A stretch of DNA of 64,000 bases from Nostoc sp. TCL26-01 (GTDB taxonomy: Bacteria; Cyanobacteriota; Cyanobacteriia; Cyanobacteriales; Nostocaceae), in the NCBI RefSeq assembly GCF_013393945.1, contig NZ_CP040297.1:4372001-4436000 (forward strand), read 5' to 3'. Below are positions 43,664-52,782 of the stretch, one piece after another. Under the pieces are notes generated by a model. The model did no database searches. It saw only the letters and a list, made by a program, of their open reading frames with translations, and was not told the origin of the DNA. Within the stretch, counting starts at the first letter, position 1. Each line of letters starts with the position of its first letter. The position numbers were made by a program, and so were the translations under genes.

Positions 43664-43858
43664 CATTACCCCTTATCCCCAGAGCAGGGTGGTTTCATAC
43701 GAAAAAAGAAAAATACATACATCTTGATTTGTCGCTTTGTAGCAGAAGTTTTGACCCCTCTCCAAACCTCTCCCCCACGGGGGGAGAGGCTTTGAAACAA
43801 AGTTTTGTTTTTTCTCTGTTTGTATGAAACCACCCTGCATTACCCCTTATCCCCAGAG
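43664..43858. mobile_element. MITE-like element with perfect 17-bp terminal inverted repeats
   Basis: GCAGGGTGGTTTCATAC (43684-43700) and its exact complement GTATGAAACCACCCTGC (43822-43838) bound a 155-bp element with no reading frame. Outside it a 21-bp direct repeat starting CATTACCCCTTATCCCCAG lies at 43664-43684 and 43838-43858, so the element is flanked by a long duplication. The interior contains CCTCTCCAAACCTCTCCCCC, a common cyanobacterial spacer motif. Confidence 0.75.
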
Positions 43859-44077
43859 GGGGCCCCGAGTTCCCCAATCCCTTAGTGGCCAGTTGTAGAA
43901 CAGACACGACAAGTTATCAATAAAGTAGCCTTCTAGCCATAAAATAATTTCAGTAAAAACCCTTGTAGAATGCGTATCTGGAACGGCAGTCTTTTCTAGC
44001 TTCTTTGAACACAATTCAATCAGCCAAAATTGACAGTCCACGTGTATTCTTTGTATCTTCAGATAAAATCAGAACTC

Positions 44078-45226
44078 ATGATTCAAAGCATAAATCCTAT
44101 TCCTGCCTTTGATATTAAACAGCAATATGCTTCCATAGAAGCAGAAGTAAGTACAGCCGTTTTAGAAATATTGGCTTCTGGCCGTTATATTGGTGGTTTA
44201 CCAGTAGAGAGTTTTGAGCAGCAGTTTGCCGCATATCATGGTGTGAGTAATTGTGTAGCTTGTAATTCTGGTACAGATGCGTTATTTTTAGCACTCCGCG
44301 CTTTAGAAATTGGCGCAGGTGATGAAGTAATTACTACACCTTTCACTTTTGTAGCAACGGCAGAAGTAATCAGTGCTGTGGGTGCAAAGCCTGTATTTGT
44401 TGATATCGATGCTACAACTTTTAATATTGATTTACAGCAAGTAGCGGCGGCGATTACACCCCAAACTAAAGCTATTATCCCTGTGCATTTATTTGGACAG
44501 CCTGTGGATATGACGGCGCTGATGGCGATCGCTCAAAATCATAATTTAGCAGTGATCGAAGACTGCGCTCAGTCTACAGGAGCCAAGTGGGGAACACAAA
44601 AAGTCGGCAGCATTGGCCATATCGGTTGTTTTAGCTTCTACCCCACCAAGAATTTAGGCGCTTGTGGTGATGGTGGTGCTATTACCACAAATGATCCAGC
44701 AATTGCTGCTAAAGTAAGAATTCTTAAAGAACATGGACAAAAACATCGTTATCAGTACGAAAAAATCGGTGTTAACAGTCGTCTAGATGCCATCCAAGCG
44801 GCAATTTTGCTGATTAAACTGCGTTATCTCGATACTTGGAATCAGCAAAGACAAGCGATCGCATCTTACTACCAACGCTTTCTCAGTCAAATTCCTGGGA
44901 TCATCCCCCCTCAAGAATTAGCTGGTAGCACTAGCGTTTGGAACCAATACACTATTCGCGTCTTAACAGAAGGACGTAATGGCACTAGTGCTGCATACAG
45001 AGAGGAGATACGCAATAGCTTACAAGCAAAGCAAGTAGGTTCAATGGTTTACTATCCTTACCCTTTACACTTGCAGCCAGTGTATCAACATTTGGGTTAT
45101 CAGCCAGGACAACTACCAGTTGCAGAACAAGCCGGTAATGAGGTTTTATCTTTACCCATGTTCCCTGAACTAACAACCCAACAGCAAGATCAAGTGATTT
45201 ATGCACTCAAGGATAGTGTTTTATGA
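44078..45226 (+). CDS. DegT/DnrJ/EryC1-family PLP-dependent sugar aminotransferase
   Basis: I take ATG 44078 as start (382 residues); the frame opens earlier at 44030 without a ribosome site. The fold-type I core shows SGRYIGGLPVESFEQQFAAY, then NSGTDALFLALRALEIGAGD, DCAQSTGAKW and the PLP lysine Lys191 in FSFYPTKNLGACGDGG. Such enzymes aminate nucleotide-linked keto sugars for surface polysaccharide or modify other sugars. It stands alone, so the substrate cannot be told from context. Confidence 0.88.
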   Translation: MIQSINPIPAFDIKQQYASIEAEVSTAVLEILASGRYIGGLPVESFEQQFAAYHGVSNCVACNSGTDALFLALRALEIGAGDEVITTPFTFVATAEVISAVGAKPVFVDIDATTFNIDLQQVAAAITPQTKAIIPVHLFGQPVDMTALMAIAQNHNLAVIEDCAQSTGAKWGTQKVGSIGHIGCFSFYPTKNLGACGDGGAITTNDPAIAAKVRILKEHGQKHRYQYEKIGVNSRLDAIQAAILLIKLRYLDTWNQQRQAIASYYQRFLSQIPGIIPPQELAGSTSVWNQYTIRVLTEGRNGTSAAYREEIRNSLQAKQVGSMVYYPYPLHLQPVYQHLGYQPGQLPVAEQAGNEVLSLPMFPELTTQQQDQVIYALKDSVL

Positions 45227-45314
45227 AGGGAGTAGTCATTAGTCATTAGTCATTCGACTTCCGACTTCTACTCAGCACTCATACCATTTCACGTTAATCA
45301 TGATACACATCATG

Positions 45315-45358
45315 ATACACATAAATTATGTAGAGACGTTGCATTGCAACGTCTCTAC
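45315..45358. repeat. Dispersed palindromic repeat, copy 1
   Basis: A perfect palindrome with 14-bp arms (GTAGAGACGTTGCA and complement) around one T at 45330-45358, preceded by ATACACATAAATTAT. The whole unit recurs in inverse orientation at 50558-50600. It may act as a terminator for the ycf23 gene on the minus strand, though no T-run follows. Confidence 0.85.
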
Positions 45359-45391
45359 TGTTTCACTCACAACTCCCTCACTCAACACTCA

Positions 45392-46138
45392 CTACTCAGC
45401 ACTGACTACTCTATTATTCCCCAATGCTTCCACTAAGCCGCGCACAGCTGCAATCATTGCCACTTCGCTATTGAGTTGGTTGATAGCAGAACCGACACCA
45501 ATACCGGCTGCACCAGATGCGATCGCCAGTGGTGCAGTTACACTAGAAATACCAGAAGCACACAACACGGGTACTGATACAGCACGAGAAATTTCATAGG
45601 CTGCGGCTAGGGTAGGAGCAGCTTTTTCGATTAATCCCAAAGTTCCAGGGTGAGTAGGCTGGCTACTAGTACCACCCTCTGTCTGAATAATATCTGCTCC
45701 CGCTTTGACTAGTTCTTCCGCTAGCTGTACCTGTTGATCTAGTTCGAGGATATGGGGAACAGTTACAGATAGAGTGATTTCTGGTAAAAGCGCACGGGTT
45801 TGATGAGTTAGTTCCAGCACTTCTGCTGCGGCAAATATGCGTCCTTGAGCATAAAAAGTATCAAAGTTGCCGATTTCGATCAAATCTGCACCAGCTGCTA
45901 CTGCTAAAACAAATTTTTCTGGTTCTACTGCTGATACACAAACTGGTAGACTGATCAACTTTTTGGCTAGTTGAACTAATGCCGGATCGGCTGCAATATC
46001 CACAAAAGTTGCACCACCTAGTTCAGCAGCTTTAACAATGGCGGCGATGCGATCGGCGTTAAAGTTATTTAAACCGCTAATTACTTTTAGTACACGGCGG
46101 TCAGTAAATGCACGTTGCAGTGTGGAGTACATTGCCAT
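45392..46138 (-). CDS. ycf23: Ycf23/DUF561 TIM-barrel protein
   Basis: The 248-residue protein shows VLKVISGLNNFNADRIAAIV, GATFVDIAADPALV, GADLIEIGNFDTFYAQG and ADIIQTEGGTSSQPTHPG. This is the Ycf23 (DUF561) family, a beta/alpha barrel found in all cyanobacteria and red-algal plastids; its reaction is not known. The end VPVLCASGISSVTAPLAIAS resembles the phosphate-binding strand of such barrels. It is convergent with the aminotransferase gene and stands alone. Confidence 0.85.
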   Translation of the reverse strand: MAMYSTLQRAFTDRRVLKVISGLNNFNADRIAAIVKAAELGGATFVDIAADPALVQLAKKLISLPVCVSAVEPEKFVLAVAAGADLIEIGNFDTFYAQGRIFAAAEVLELTHQTRALLPEITLSVTVPHILELDQQVQLAEELVKAGADIIQTEGGTSSQPTHPGTLGLIEKAAPTLAAAYEISRAVSVPVLCASGISSVTAPLAIASGAAGIGVGSAINQLNSEVAMIAAVRGLVEALGNNRVVSAE

Positions 46139-46674
46139 AATTAATCTGTTGAAGCTACGAATAATTAGGTTTATTTTACAGCCATTTTAGGCATACATAA
46201 TTTTTATAAACTTAGATTAAGTTTAAATATGAATATATAACGAGTATTTAGTTTTTGTGAGTATAGCCTGTGCTTAGAAGTAAAAAAGCAGTACCTTTTA
46301 ACAGTGAACAGTTATCAGTAAACAGTTATCAGTCAAGATAACTGTTTACTGGTTTAATCTTCTGGAATTCCATTACTGTTTACTTTTGCTTGTCTACATC
46401 AATAAGTTCCAGAATTAAATCGTATTTCTCTAACTGCGTAATAACTTGATTTTAAATTCAATCTTAATTACCAGAGACATAATTTAGAGCATTTATATGA
46501 ATAAATAGGTATTAATATTTTCTTAACCCAAAAATATACGTTTTTAAATATAAATATTTTGATATTTTCTATATATAACTTCCGTAGTCTTACAGAGGTA
46601 GAAAAGTTTGCATATAGATTAAATTTACGTCTATGAACATAGGCATAATTATTTAAGATTAGTAATTTCAAAAT
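46139..46674. other. AT-rich intergenic region with an inverted repeat
   Basis: At 46305-46350 copies of GAACAGTTATCAGTAAACAG and AGATAACTGTTTACTGG form an imperfect hairpin of the dispersed GATAACTG family. The remainder is very AT-rich and should contain the promoter of the PhnD-like gene. No gene is supported. Confidence 0.4.
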
Positions 46675-47568
46675 ATGCGAAGACGTAATTTTTTAAAATA
46701 TGTAGTTTTATTTATTAGCGGTTGTACAGCAAAGATTAATTCTAGTAACAATAGTACAAACGCATCAACAATCATCGCACTCAAAAATCTTAGATTTACA
46801 GTTACAGATGTGAGTGGCATTGATAAATTAAAAAGAGATTATGGAGCTTTTAGTAATACATTAGCAGAAGTTTTAGGCATCAATATAGAACTTTTTCCTG
46901 TAGAAAATCCTACTGCCGCAGCACCAGCTTTATTAGCAAATAAAGTAGATATTGTTTTTGCAGGGCCATCAGAATACCTGATTTTAAATGCTAGAGCAAA
47001 AGCTATTCCGATTATTGGTGTCAAGCGCAAAAACTACCATTCTATCTTTGTAGTTCGTGCAGATAGCAATATCAAATCACTAGCACAATTAAAAGGTAAA
47101 ACCATCGCTATGCGAAAAATCGGTTCTACTTCTGGTCATCTAGCGCCGACAAAGCTGCTAATAGATGCTGGATTAGATCCTAAAAATGATGTAAAAACTG
47201 TTTTTTTAGATGATAAAGGAGTTCAAGCTTTAAAAAAAGGTGAGGTAGATGTTTGGGCAACTGCATCTGATAGATACCAGAATATTTTAGATGCTGAAGG
47301 TTTATCGGCAAAAGATTTTACTATCATCTTCAAAAGTCCCCTGCTTCCCGGTGATGTATTTGTAGCTAGTAATCAGCTAGCATCTGACTTTATAGAAAGT
47401 ATGCGATCGCAGATGATTAAAAATCAAGATAAACTCATTCAAAGTATGCTCACCGCCAAAGCTAATCAAAAGTATAAAGACTCAGAATTAGTGGTAGCTC
47501 AAGATGCTGACTACAATATGATTCGTGAAGTCTATCAAAAAATTGGACAAGGCAATTTTCTCTCATAG
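46675..47568 (+). CDS. PhnD-like periplasmic substrate-binding lipoprotein
   Basis: The 297-residue protein has a twin-Arg-like basic start (MRRRNFLKY) and a lipobox LFISGC (Cys17). The core shows PTAAAPALLANKVDIVFAGP, SEYLI and LAQLKGKTIAMRKIGSTSGH, typical of the phosphate/phosphite/phosphonate binding family (PhnD, pfam Phosphonate-bd). No ABC ATPase or permease is nearby. Instead a histidine kinase follows after 17 bp, so it is probably a ligand receptor for that kinase. The ligand cannot be told. Confidence 0.82.
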   Translation: MRRRNFLKYVVLFISGCTAKINSSNNSTNASTIIALKNLRFTVTDVSGIDKLKRDYGAFSNTLAEVLGINIELFPVENPTAAAPALLANKVDIVFAGPSEYLILNARAKAIPIIGVKRKNYHSIFVVRADSNIKSLAQLKGKTIAMRKIGSTSGHLAPTKLLIDAGLDPKNDVKTVFLDDKGVQALKKGEVDVWATASDRYQNILDAEGLSAKDFTIIFKSPLLPGDVFVASNQLASDFIESMRSQMIKNQDKLIQSMLTAKANQKYKDSELVVAQDADYNMIREVYQKIGQGNFLS

Positions 47569-47585
47569 TTAATAATGTTAAATGA

Positions 47586-49424
47586 ATGATAGGCTTTAGT
47601 CCAAGTAAATTTAAAAATGTAATTTTTCATCTTAGCCATTTCAGCCGTAACTGGAGTATTGCTAGAAAAATATATTTTGGCTATACCATTGCTCTTGGTA
47701 CTGCTTTAATAGGTACTGCCAGTGGATTATTAATTGCCTATTATTATGAAATAAAAGCTTATAAACAGTTAAATTTATCTTATCAACAACAATATCTTTT
47801 AAAAGATTTAGAAAATGCAGTATCTAGGGCTAGACTGCATCCACAAAGATTAGTGCCTGTATTAGATGACTCTATCTGGTTGGAGTTTGAAAAAGATAAG
47901 TTTACAGAAGAAATTGAGCAAATAAATACACGTCTTTCAGACATAGAAATTTTTGTAAAATCTTACCCTAATGATTTAGCATTAAACTATCAAGAATATA
48001 ATCAACTTTTAAAAAAATATCGTGACAATACAAACTTATACAATCAAAATATTAAAATACTTTGGTCAAGAATTGCCTCAAATAATTTACCTCTCAATCA
48101 ACTATTGGTTGTACTTAAGCAGCAAAAAAGTATTGATATTGATATCAAATTTGAACAACTTTCCGATGAACTGATTCGGATTATAGGACACGCAGAAATC
48201 CAAAAAAATCAAGCATATACTAAATTTAATAATGCTCGAATTTTGCGATTAAAACTTATTGGCATAGGAATGCTTTTATCAACAGCGATCGCAGCATTAC
48301 TGGCACTCATAACTAGTAAATTAATTGCCCGTCCTTTACAAGTAGTCACTAACATCGCCCAACAAATCACGCAAGAAGCAAATTTTCAAATGAGAGTTGA
48401 TGTCATCAGTAATGATGAAGTAGGAACTCTAGCAAACTCTCTCAATCAATTAGTCAAATGGGCAGATGATTATACTCAAGAATTAAAACTATCTCATCAA
48501 ACATTAGAACAACGAGTAGAAGAACGTACTCAAGAACTCAAACAAGCACATCAAACACTAGAACAACGAGTAGAAGAGCGTACAAAAGAACTGCAAAAAA
48601 CCTTACAAGAATTGCAAGAAATGCAAGGACAACTTATTCAAAGTGAAAAAATGTCTTCTCTTGGTCAGATGGTAGCAGGTATAGCCCACGAAATTAATAA
48701 TCCTGTGAATTTTATCTATGGCAACATTGAATGTGCTGATAACTATATTCAAGATTTACTACATTTAGTCAACTTATACCAACAAGAATACCCTGATCCT
48801 CACTGTATTATTACAGAAACAGTAGCAGAAATTGACCTAGAGTTTATTAGTAAAGATTTACTCAATTTATTATCATCCATGAAAATGGGTTCTGAACGTA
48901 TCCGCGAAATTGTTTTATCTTTACGCAACTTTTCTCGCCTTGATGAAGCTGACATTAAAGAAGTAGATATTCATGAAGGAATTGACAATACACTTTTAAT
49001 TCTCAATCACAGAATTAAGCTGGGCATAGATGTAATTAAAGAATATGGTCAACTACCTTTGGTTGAATGCTATCCGGCACAACTTAATCAAGTATTTATG
49101 AATATCATTAATAATGCGATCGATGCACTATTGGACGACAATAATAAAATCAGCAAAACAATATTGATATCAACCTCTTTGCTAGATAATACTTGTATCC
49201 AAGTAAAAATCAAAGATAATGGTTATGGCATTCCACCAGAAATTAAGAAAAAGTTATTTGATCCTTTTTTTACAACTAAGCCAGTCGGTAAAGGAACAGG
49301 GCTAGGATTGAGTATCTGCTATCGAATAATTGAAAAACATCAAGGTAAAATAGAAGTAATTTCTCAGTTAAATGAAGGTACGGAATTTGTGATAATTTTA
49401 CCTATAAAAACACAGATAAATTAA
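47586..49424 (+). CDS. Membrane sensor histidine kinase partnered with a PhnD-like protein
   Basis: The 612-residue kinase has a membrane helix (about 33-53), a periplasmic part of about 165 residues, a second helix (219-241), a HAMP linker (242-295), a coiled coil with an 18-residue repeat (TLEQRVEERTQELKQAHQ, then again), a dimerisation helix with phospho-acceptor His368 in GIAHEINNPVNF, and an ATPase domain (NIINNAIDAL, DNGYGIPPEIK, GTGLGLSI). The His region is of the NtrB-like class. No response regulator is adjacent. The gene follows the PhnD-like gene by 17 bp, so it likely reads that protein's bound state through its periplasmic part. Confidence 0.88.
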   Translation: MIGFSPSKFKNVIFHLSHFSRNWSIARKIYFGYTIALGTALIGTASGLLIAYYYEIKAYKQLNLSYQQQYLLKDLENAVSRARLHPQRLVPVLDDSIWLEFEKDKFTEEIEQINTRLSDIEIFVKSYPNDLALNYQEYNQLLKKYRDNTNLYNQNIKILWSRIASNNLPLNQLLVVLKQQKSIDIDIKFEQLSDELIRIIGHAEIQKNQAYTKFNNARILRLKLIGIGMLLSTAIAALLALITSKLIARPLQVVTNIAQQITQEANFQMRVDVISNDEVGTLANSLNQLVKWADDYTQELKLSHQTLEQRVEERTQELKQAHQTLEQRVEERTKELQKTLQELQEMQGQLIQSEKMSSLGQMVAGIAHEINNPVNFIYGNIECADNYIQDLLHLVNLYQQEYPDPHCIITETVAEIDLEFISKDLLNLLSSMKMGSERIREIVLSLRNFSRLDEADIKEVDIHEGIDNTLLILNHRIKLGIDVIKEYGQLPLVECYPAQLNQVFMNIINNAIDALLDDNNKISKTILISTSLLDNTCIQVKIKDNGYGIPPEIKKKLFDPFFTTKPVGKGTGLGLSICYRIIEKHQGKIEVISQLNEGTEFVIILPIKTQIN

Positions 49425-49688
49425 ATCAGTAATACTACTTTTCTAAACTTTGGCAACAGATTAAAACCCGGAAAGCCACACATAATCAGGATTTATTAAT
49501 TACGTAGGCGCAAGCCTACTCTCCGAGTTCTCCTTTGGAGTACCCATAGGGTATTACGAATTACGAATTAGTATAAGTCGATGCTATTATATTTAAAGTA
49601 TGTTAGGAAATTCTAATTTAGAGTGTGTTGTTACGTAGCTTAATGCAATCTCAACAATTTAAGGTGCTTTAGGCATAACACATCCTAA
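49425..49688. other. Intergenic repeats upstream of MITE copy 2
   Basis: A stretch at 49500-49570 holds TACGTAGGCGCAAGCCTAC, an inverted repeat, then GGAGTACCCATAGGGTATT and two AATTACGA units. No gene is seen. Confidence 0.45.
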
Positions 49689-49842
49689 GAGGGTGTTGGA
49701 AAAGTTTCAGTAGGTATAAAAATGTCATTCTTCCTTACGCTCCGCGTCAGGAAGAATCTAGGTTTTGTGGCACATAACGAGATGTTTCATTCCGCTACGC
49801 TGCATTCAACATGACAAAGAAACAGACTTTTCAAACGTCCTC
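49689..49842. mobile_element. 154-bp MITE, copy 2
   Basis: It is the same element as 31710-31863, equal in length, with a TAA target duplication (49686-49688 and 49843-49845). Outside the central 21 bases it differs from copy 1 at only two positions. Inside, the hairpin arms are ATTCTTCCT (49727-49735) and AGGAAGAAT (49749-49757), instead of ATTCTGACTG and its complement. Confidence 0.8.
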
Positions 49843-50017
49843 TAATGGCGTGGCAACGCTAAGATAGTTCATTAGGTGTAGGTTGGATTTAGCGCAGCGC
49901 CGCCAATATGGATCTCAAAAACTTCAGTTATATCCGATATACTAGTTTCGATACGTCTCAGACACATTCTTGTAGATTAGACTAAAAGCAATAGTCCTTC
50001 ATAGGAATAAAGAAATT

Positions 50018-50335
50018 ATGTCTTCATCAACTAAGGATAAGGGAAAAAAATACTGTAAATGGTTTTGGGATGAAACCCTTGGTGGAGAGTATGATACCTG
50101 GGGTACTAGCACCTACTTTATGGAGATAGTGGAAGTAGGTCATGATTTATATGTGACAAGACAAATAGAAGTCTACGCAAACGGTAATGTCTTGTTTTAT
50201 GATGGTAGCCATTTTGCAGATAATTATGGAATGTTATGTGATAAACGACTAGAACAAGAAGATTTACGAGAATTTGGTATCACGCAAGCAGAGTTTGAAC
50301 AAGTTTGGAATACAAGAAGACCCATGAATAGATGA
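50018..50335 (+). CDS. DUF6881-like small protein, possible immunity protein
   Basis: This 105-residue acidic protein reads KYCKWFWDETLGGEYDTWGT, then YFMEIVEVGHDLYVTRQIEV and GNVLFYDGSHFADNYGMLCD. The order fits the DUF6881 family, single-domain proteins that sometimes sit beside toxins as immunity genes. No toxin gene is adjacent. It follows MITE copy 2 by 175 bp. AGGAATAAAGAAATT precedes the ATG with a weak ribosome site. The function is unknown. Confidence 0.6.
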   Translation: MSSSTKDKGKKYCKWFWDETLGGEYDTWGTSTYFMEIVEVGHDLYVTRQIEVYANGNVLFYDGSHFADNYGMLCDKRLEQEDLREFGITQAEFEQVWNTRRPMNR

Positions 50336-50804
50336 GTTAAACTGATATTCTTTATGTAATTTTTCATAGTTATCTCATATTTTATAAAAAAGTAAAATCA
50401 TCACCTGAGCTTTAAAGCTATTGTAAATAAATCTAATATTTTATCCAGATAAATTAATTGCTGAGTATATATAAGTTATCGGTAAATTTCCTTTTGCTAA
50501 CACACTTGCTCAACCTGCTCTGTGGCAATATATATACGAATCCCATGCAATTTTTGTTAGAGACGTTGCATTGCAACGTCTCTACATAATTTATGTGTAT
50601 AGGATTAGTATTTGATGATTGAAAAAAATCAGTACCAGTCAAGGCACTTCTTACCCCAAATTTCTCACGAAATTTATAAAACCGAAGCCTAGAGTCTGTA
50701 GGGGCGTGTTCATGAGATATTCGTGAATGATTGAAGCATATCTGTAAACCCGCCCCTACCGATTTGTGAGAAATGGAGGGTTCCTATATCTGCATGAAAG
50801 AAGT
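50336..50804. other. Intergenic region with palindromic repeat
   Basis: Apart from the dispersed palindrome at 50558-50600 the 469-bp region holds no supported gene. At 50695-50770 GC-richer spacer sequence (GTAGGGGCGTGTTCATGAG) resembles dispersed cyanobacterial repeats. Confidence 0.4.
50558..50600. repeat. Dispersed palindromic repeat, copy 2 (inverse orientation)
   Basis: TAGAGACGTTGCA and its complement flank a T, followed by CATAATTTATGTGTAT. The whole 43 bases are the reverse complement of 45315-45357 apart from the central base. Confidence 0.85.
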
Positions 50805-51941
50805 ATGAGATTTTTGGGAATACTAGATATGTCATGCCAGTTAACAGGAATTTGTCAAATGTCCCCAGGTGAACGGAACAACATTATCAAAAATACAGTT
50901 CCGGTACAAGTTGCAAAATACTTAAAACAAGTAAAGCGCAATACCATTACCCATGAATTTGACCAAGATTTGCCGCTAGAACAAGAGGAAGATAAAAATC
51001 TCTCAGAGGCATATCAATTATTACGAACAGGAGTACAACAACAACAATCTGGAGATTTAATAGCAGCAGTAGAGTCACTGCAAAAATCTCTAGCAATGTT
51101 TGAATTGGCTGGGGACATACAGCAACAAGAACAGATACTAGCTTTTTTAGCATTAATAGCTTATTCATCTGGAGATTATAGAAATGCTATTGTTTACTCT
51201 CAACAGTGTTTATCTTTAGGGCCTATCTCAGATTCATCAGTCCGAATGCAAGTACTATCTCATCTGGGGAATGCTTACCGTCACCTGAATGAGCATAACA
51301 AGGCAACTGAATTTTTAAAAGAATGTTTACAATTAACCCAACAGTTACAAGATAAACGGAGTCAGGTTGCAGCTTTAAATAATTTGGGATTGGTTTATAA
51401 AGCATCAGGAAATTTGACACAAGCAATTGCATATCAAGAACATAGCCTCAAAATTGTCCAAGAACTCAAAGATAATTGGGGTATAGAACAAGTCATGAAA
51501 AACTTGGGGAATACTTGGTATGCTTTGGATAACTACCCCAAGGCGATCGCTTACTATGAGAAGTGTGTAAAAATAGCCCTCTCTCTCAAAAATCCTCGTA
51601 GTGCTGTTCAGGTACTAAAAAATTTGGGCAATGCTTGCTACGCCATAGGTGATTACACCAAAGCTATAAAATACTATGAGAAACGTTTACAACTCTCCCA
51701 AGAACTTAAAGATCAGCGTGCTGAAGAACAGTCCCTCGCTAGTCTAGGAGTTACTTGCGAAGCCTTGGGAGATTATAAAAGAGCAATTACATACTATGAA
51801 GCACGCTTATTATTAGCTGTAAGTCTCAAAAATTGCCGCATGGAAGAACAAGCACTCGCTAGTCTCAAAATTGCCTGTTATGCCCTCGGTGATTACGCTA
51901 AAGCTATGCAATATCAAAAAGGCATCTCTACAGATATCTAA
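50805..51941 (+). CDS. Tetratricopeptide-repeat protein
   Basis: From ATG 50805 the protein has 378 residues (a GTG at 50766 would add 13). After an N-terminal unique part of about 80 residues there are seven or eight repeats of 40 residues with LxxLGNAYxxLGDYxKAIxYYE, the long TPR type found in Rapsyn/LGN-like scaffold proteins. Such proteins bind partners; none is encoded nearby. The repeats LKNLGNACYAIGDYTKAIKY and ASLGVTCEALGDYKRAITYY are typical. No signal peptide or catalytic domain is seen. Confidence 0.8.
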   Translation: MRFLGILDMSCQLTGICQMSPGERNNIIKNTVPVQVAKYLKQVKRNTITHEFDQDLPLEQEEDKNLSEAYQLLRTGVQQQQSGDLIAAVESLQKSLAMFELAGDIQQQEQILAFLALIAYSSGDYRNAIVYSQQCLSLGPISDSSVRMQVLSHLGNAYRHLNEHNKATEFLKECLQLTQQLQDKRSQVAALNNLGLVYKASGNLTQAIAYQEHSLKIVQELKDNWGIEQVMKNLGNTWYALDNYPKAIAYYEKCVKIALSLKNPRSAVQVLKNLGNACYAIGDYTKAIKYYEKRLQLSQELKDQRAEEQSLASLGVTCEALGDYKRAITYYEARLLLAVSLKNCRMEEQALASLKIACYALGDYAKAMQYQKGISTDI

Positions 51942-52098
51942 GTAACTGTATCATCCTGGAAATTCACTGATAGAATAAGAATCTAGTCAATACAAGTGTT
52001 GAGTAACAGTATTTGTCGGCAATACATACCTGACAAAAGTCATAACTAATTGCACTCAGGCAGATTCACTGTCACCAAACCAAATTATCTGAATTTTC

Positions 52099-52782
52099 AT
52101 GAGTAGCGAAATCCAACTCAGCCTCTTTAACGAACAACCAAACCTGGATCAACAAGAGCTGATTCCCACAAATGCCAAAATTCCAGTTCCACCTGGAACA
52201 TATACAAGTATGACCGAGTTGACACACCACTGCAATCAGTGTCAACGCTGCGGATTAGGTAACACCAGGACTCATGCAGTTGTCGGACGGGGAAATCTCC
52301 AAGCAGCTATTATGGTTGTGGGAGAAGCACCAGGACAAAACGAAGACGAAACAGGCTTACCCTTTGTCGGTAAATCTGGACAATTACTAGAGAAAATCCT
52401 GGCTTCTGTCAATCTCAGTACTGACAATGATGTTTACATTTGTAATATCAATAAATGTCGTCCACCTGAAAACCGAGTCCCAACGCCCGAAGAAATAGCA
52501 GCTTGCAAACCTTACCTGTTAGAACAAATTCGCCTGGTTAATCCCAAGATAATTTTGTTAACTGGTGCAACAGCTGTGAAAGGTTTGACTGGTGACAAAC
52601 GAGGTATTACCAAAATTCGTGGACAGTGGTTAGAGTGGGAAGGACGTTTGTGTATGCCGATTTTCCACCCTTCGTATTTATTGCGTAACCCTTCCAAAGA
52701 ACAAGGGAGTCCCAAGTGGTTGATGTGGCAAGATATACAAGAAGTCCGAGCTAAATACAATGAAATCCGGGAAAGCAATTGA
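52099..52782 (+). CDS. Uracil-DNA glycosylase, family 4 (UdgA type)
   Basis: The 227-residue enzyme removes uracil from DNA. It shows an Fe-S Cys pair in CNQCQRCGLGNTRT, the catalytic motif GEAPGQNEDETGLPFVGKSG, the later cysteines in NINKCRPPENR and AACKPYL, and the second motif HPSYLLRNPS. Family 4 enzymes carry a 4Fe-4S cluster. The 35-residue N-terminal extension is common in cyanobacteria. The stop overlaps the next gene, so they are co-transcribed. Confidence 0.92.
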   Translation: MSSEIQLSLFNEQPNLDQQELIPTNAKIPVPPGTYTSMTELTHHCNQCQRCGLGNTRTHAVVGRGNLQAAIMVVGEAPGQNEDETGLPFVGKSGQLLEKILASVNLSTDNDVYICNINKCRPPENRVPTPEEIAACKPYLLEQIRLVNPKIILLTGATAVKGLTGDKRGITKIRGQWLEWEGRLCMPIFHPSYLLRNPSKEQGSPKWLMWQDIQEVRAKYNEIRESN

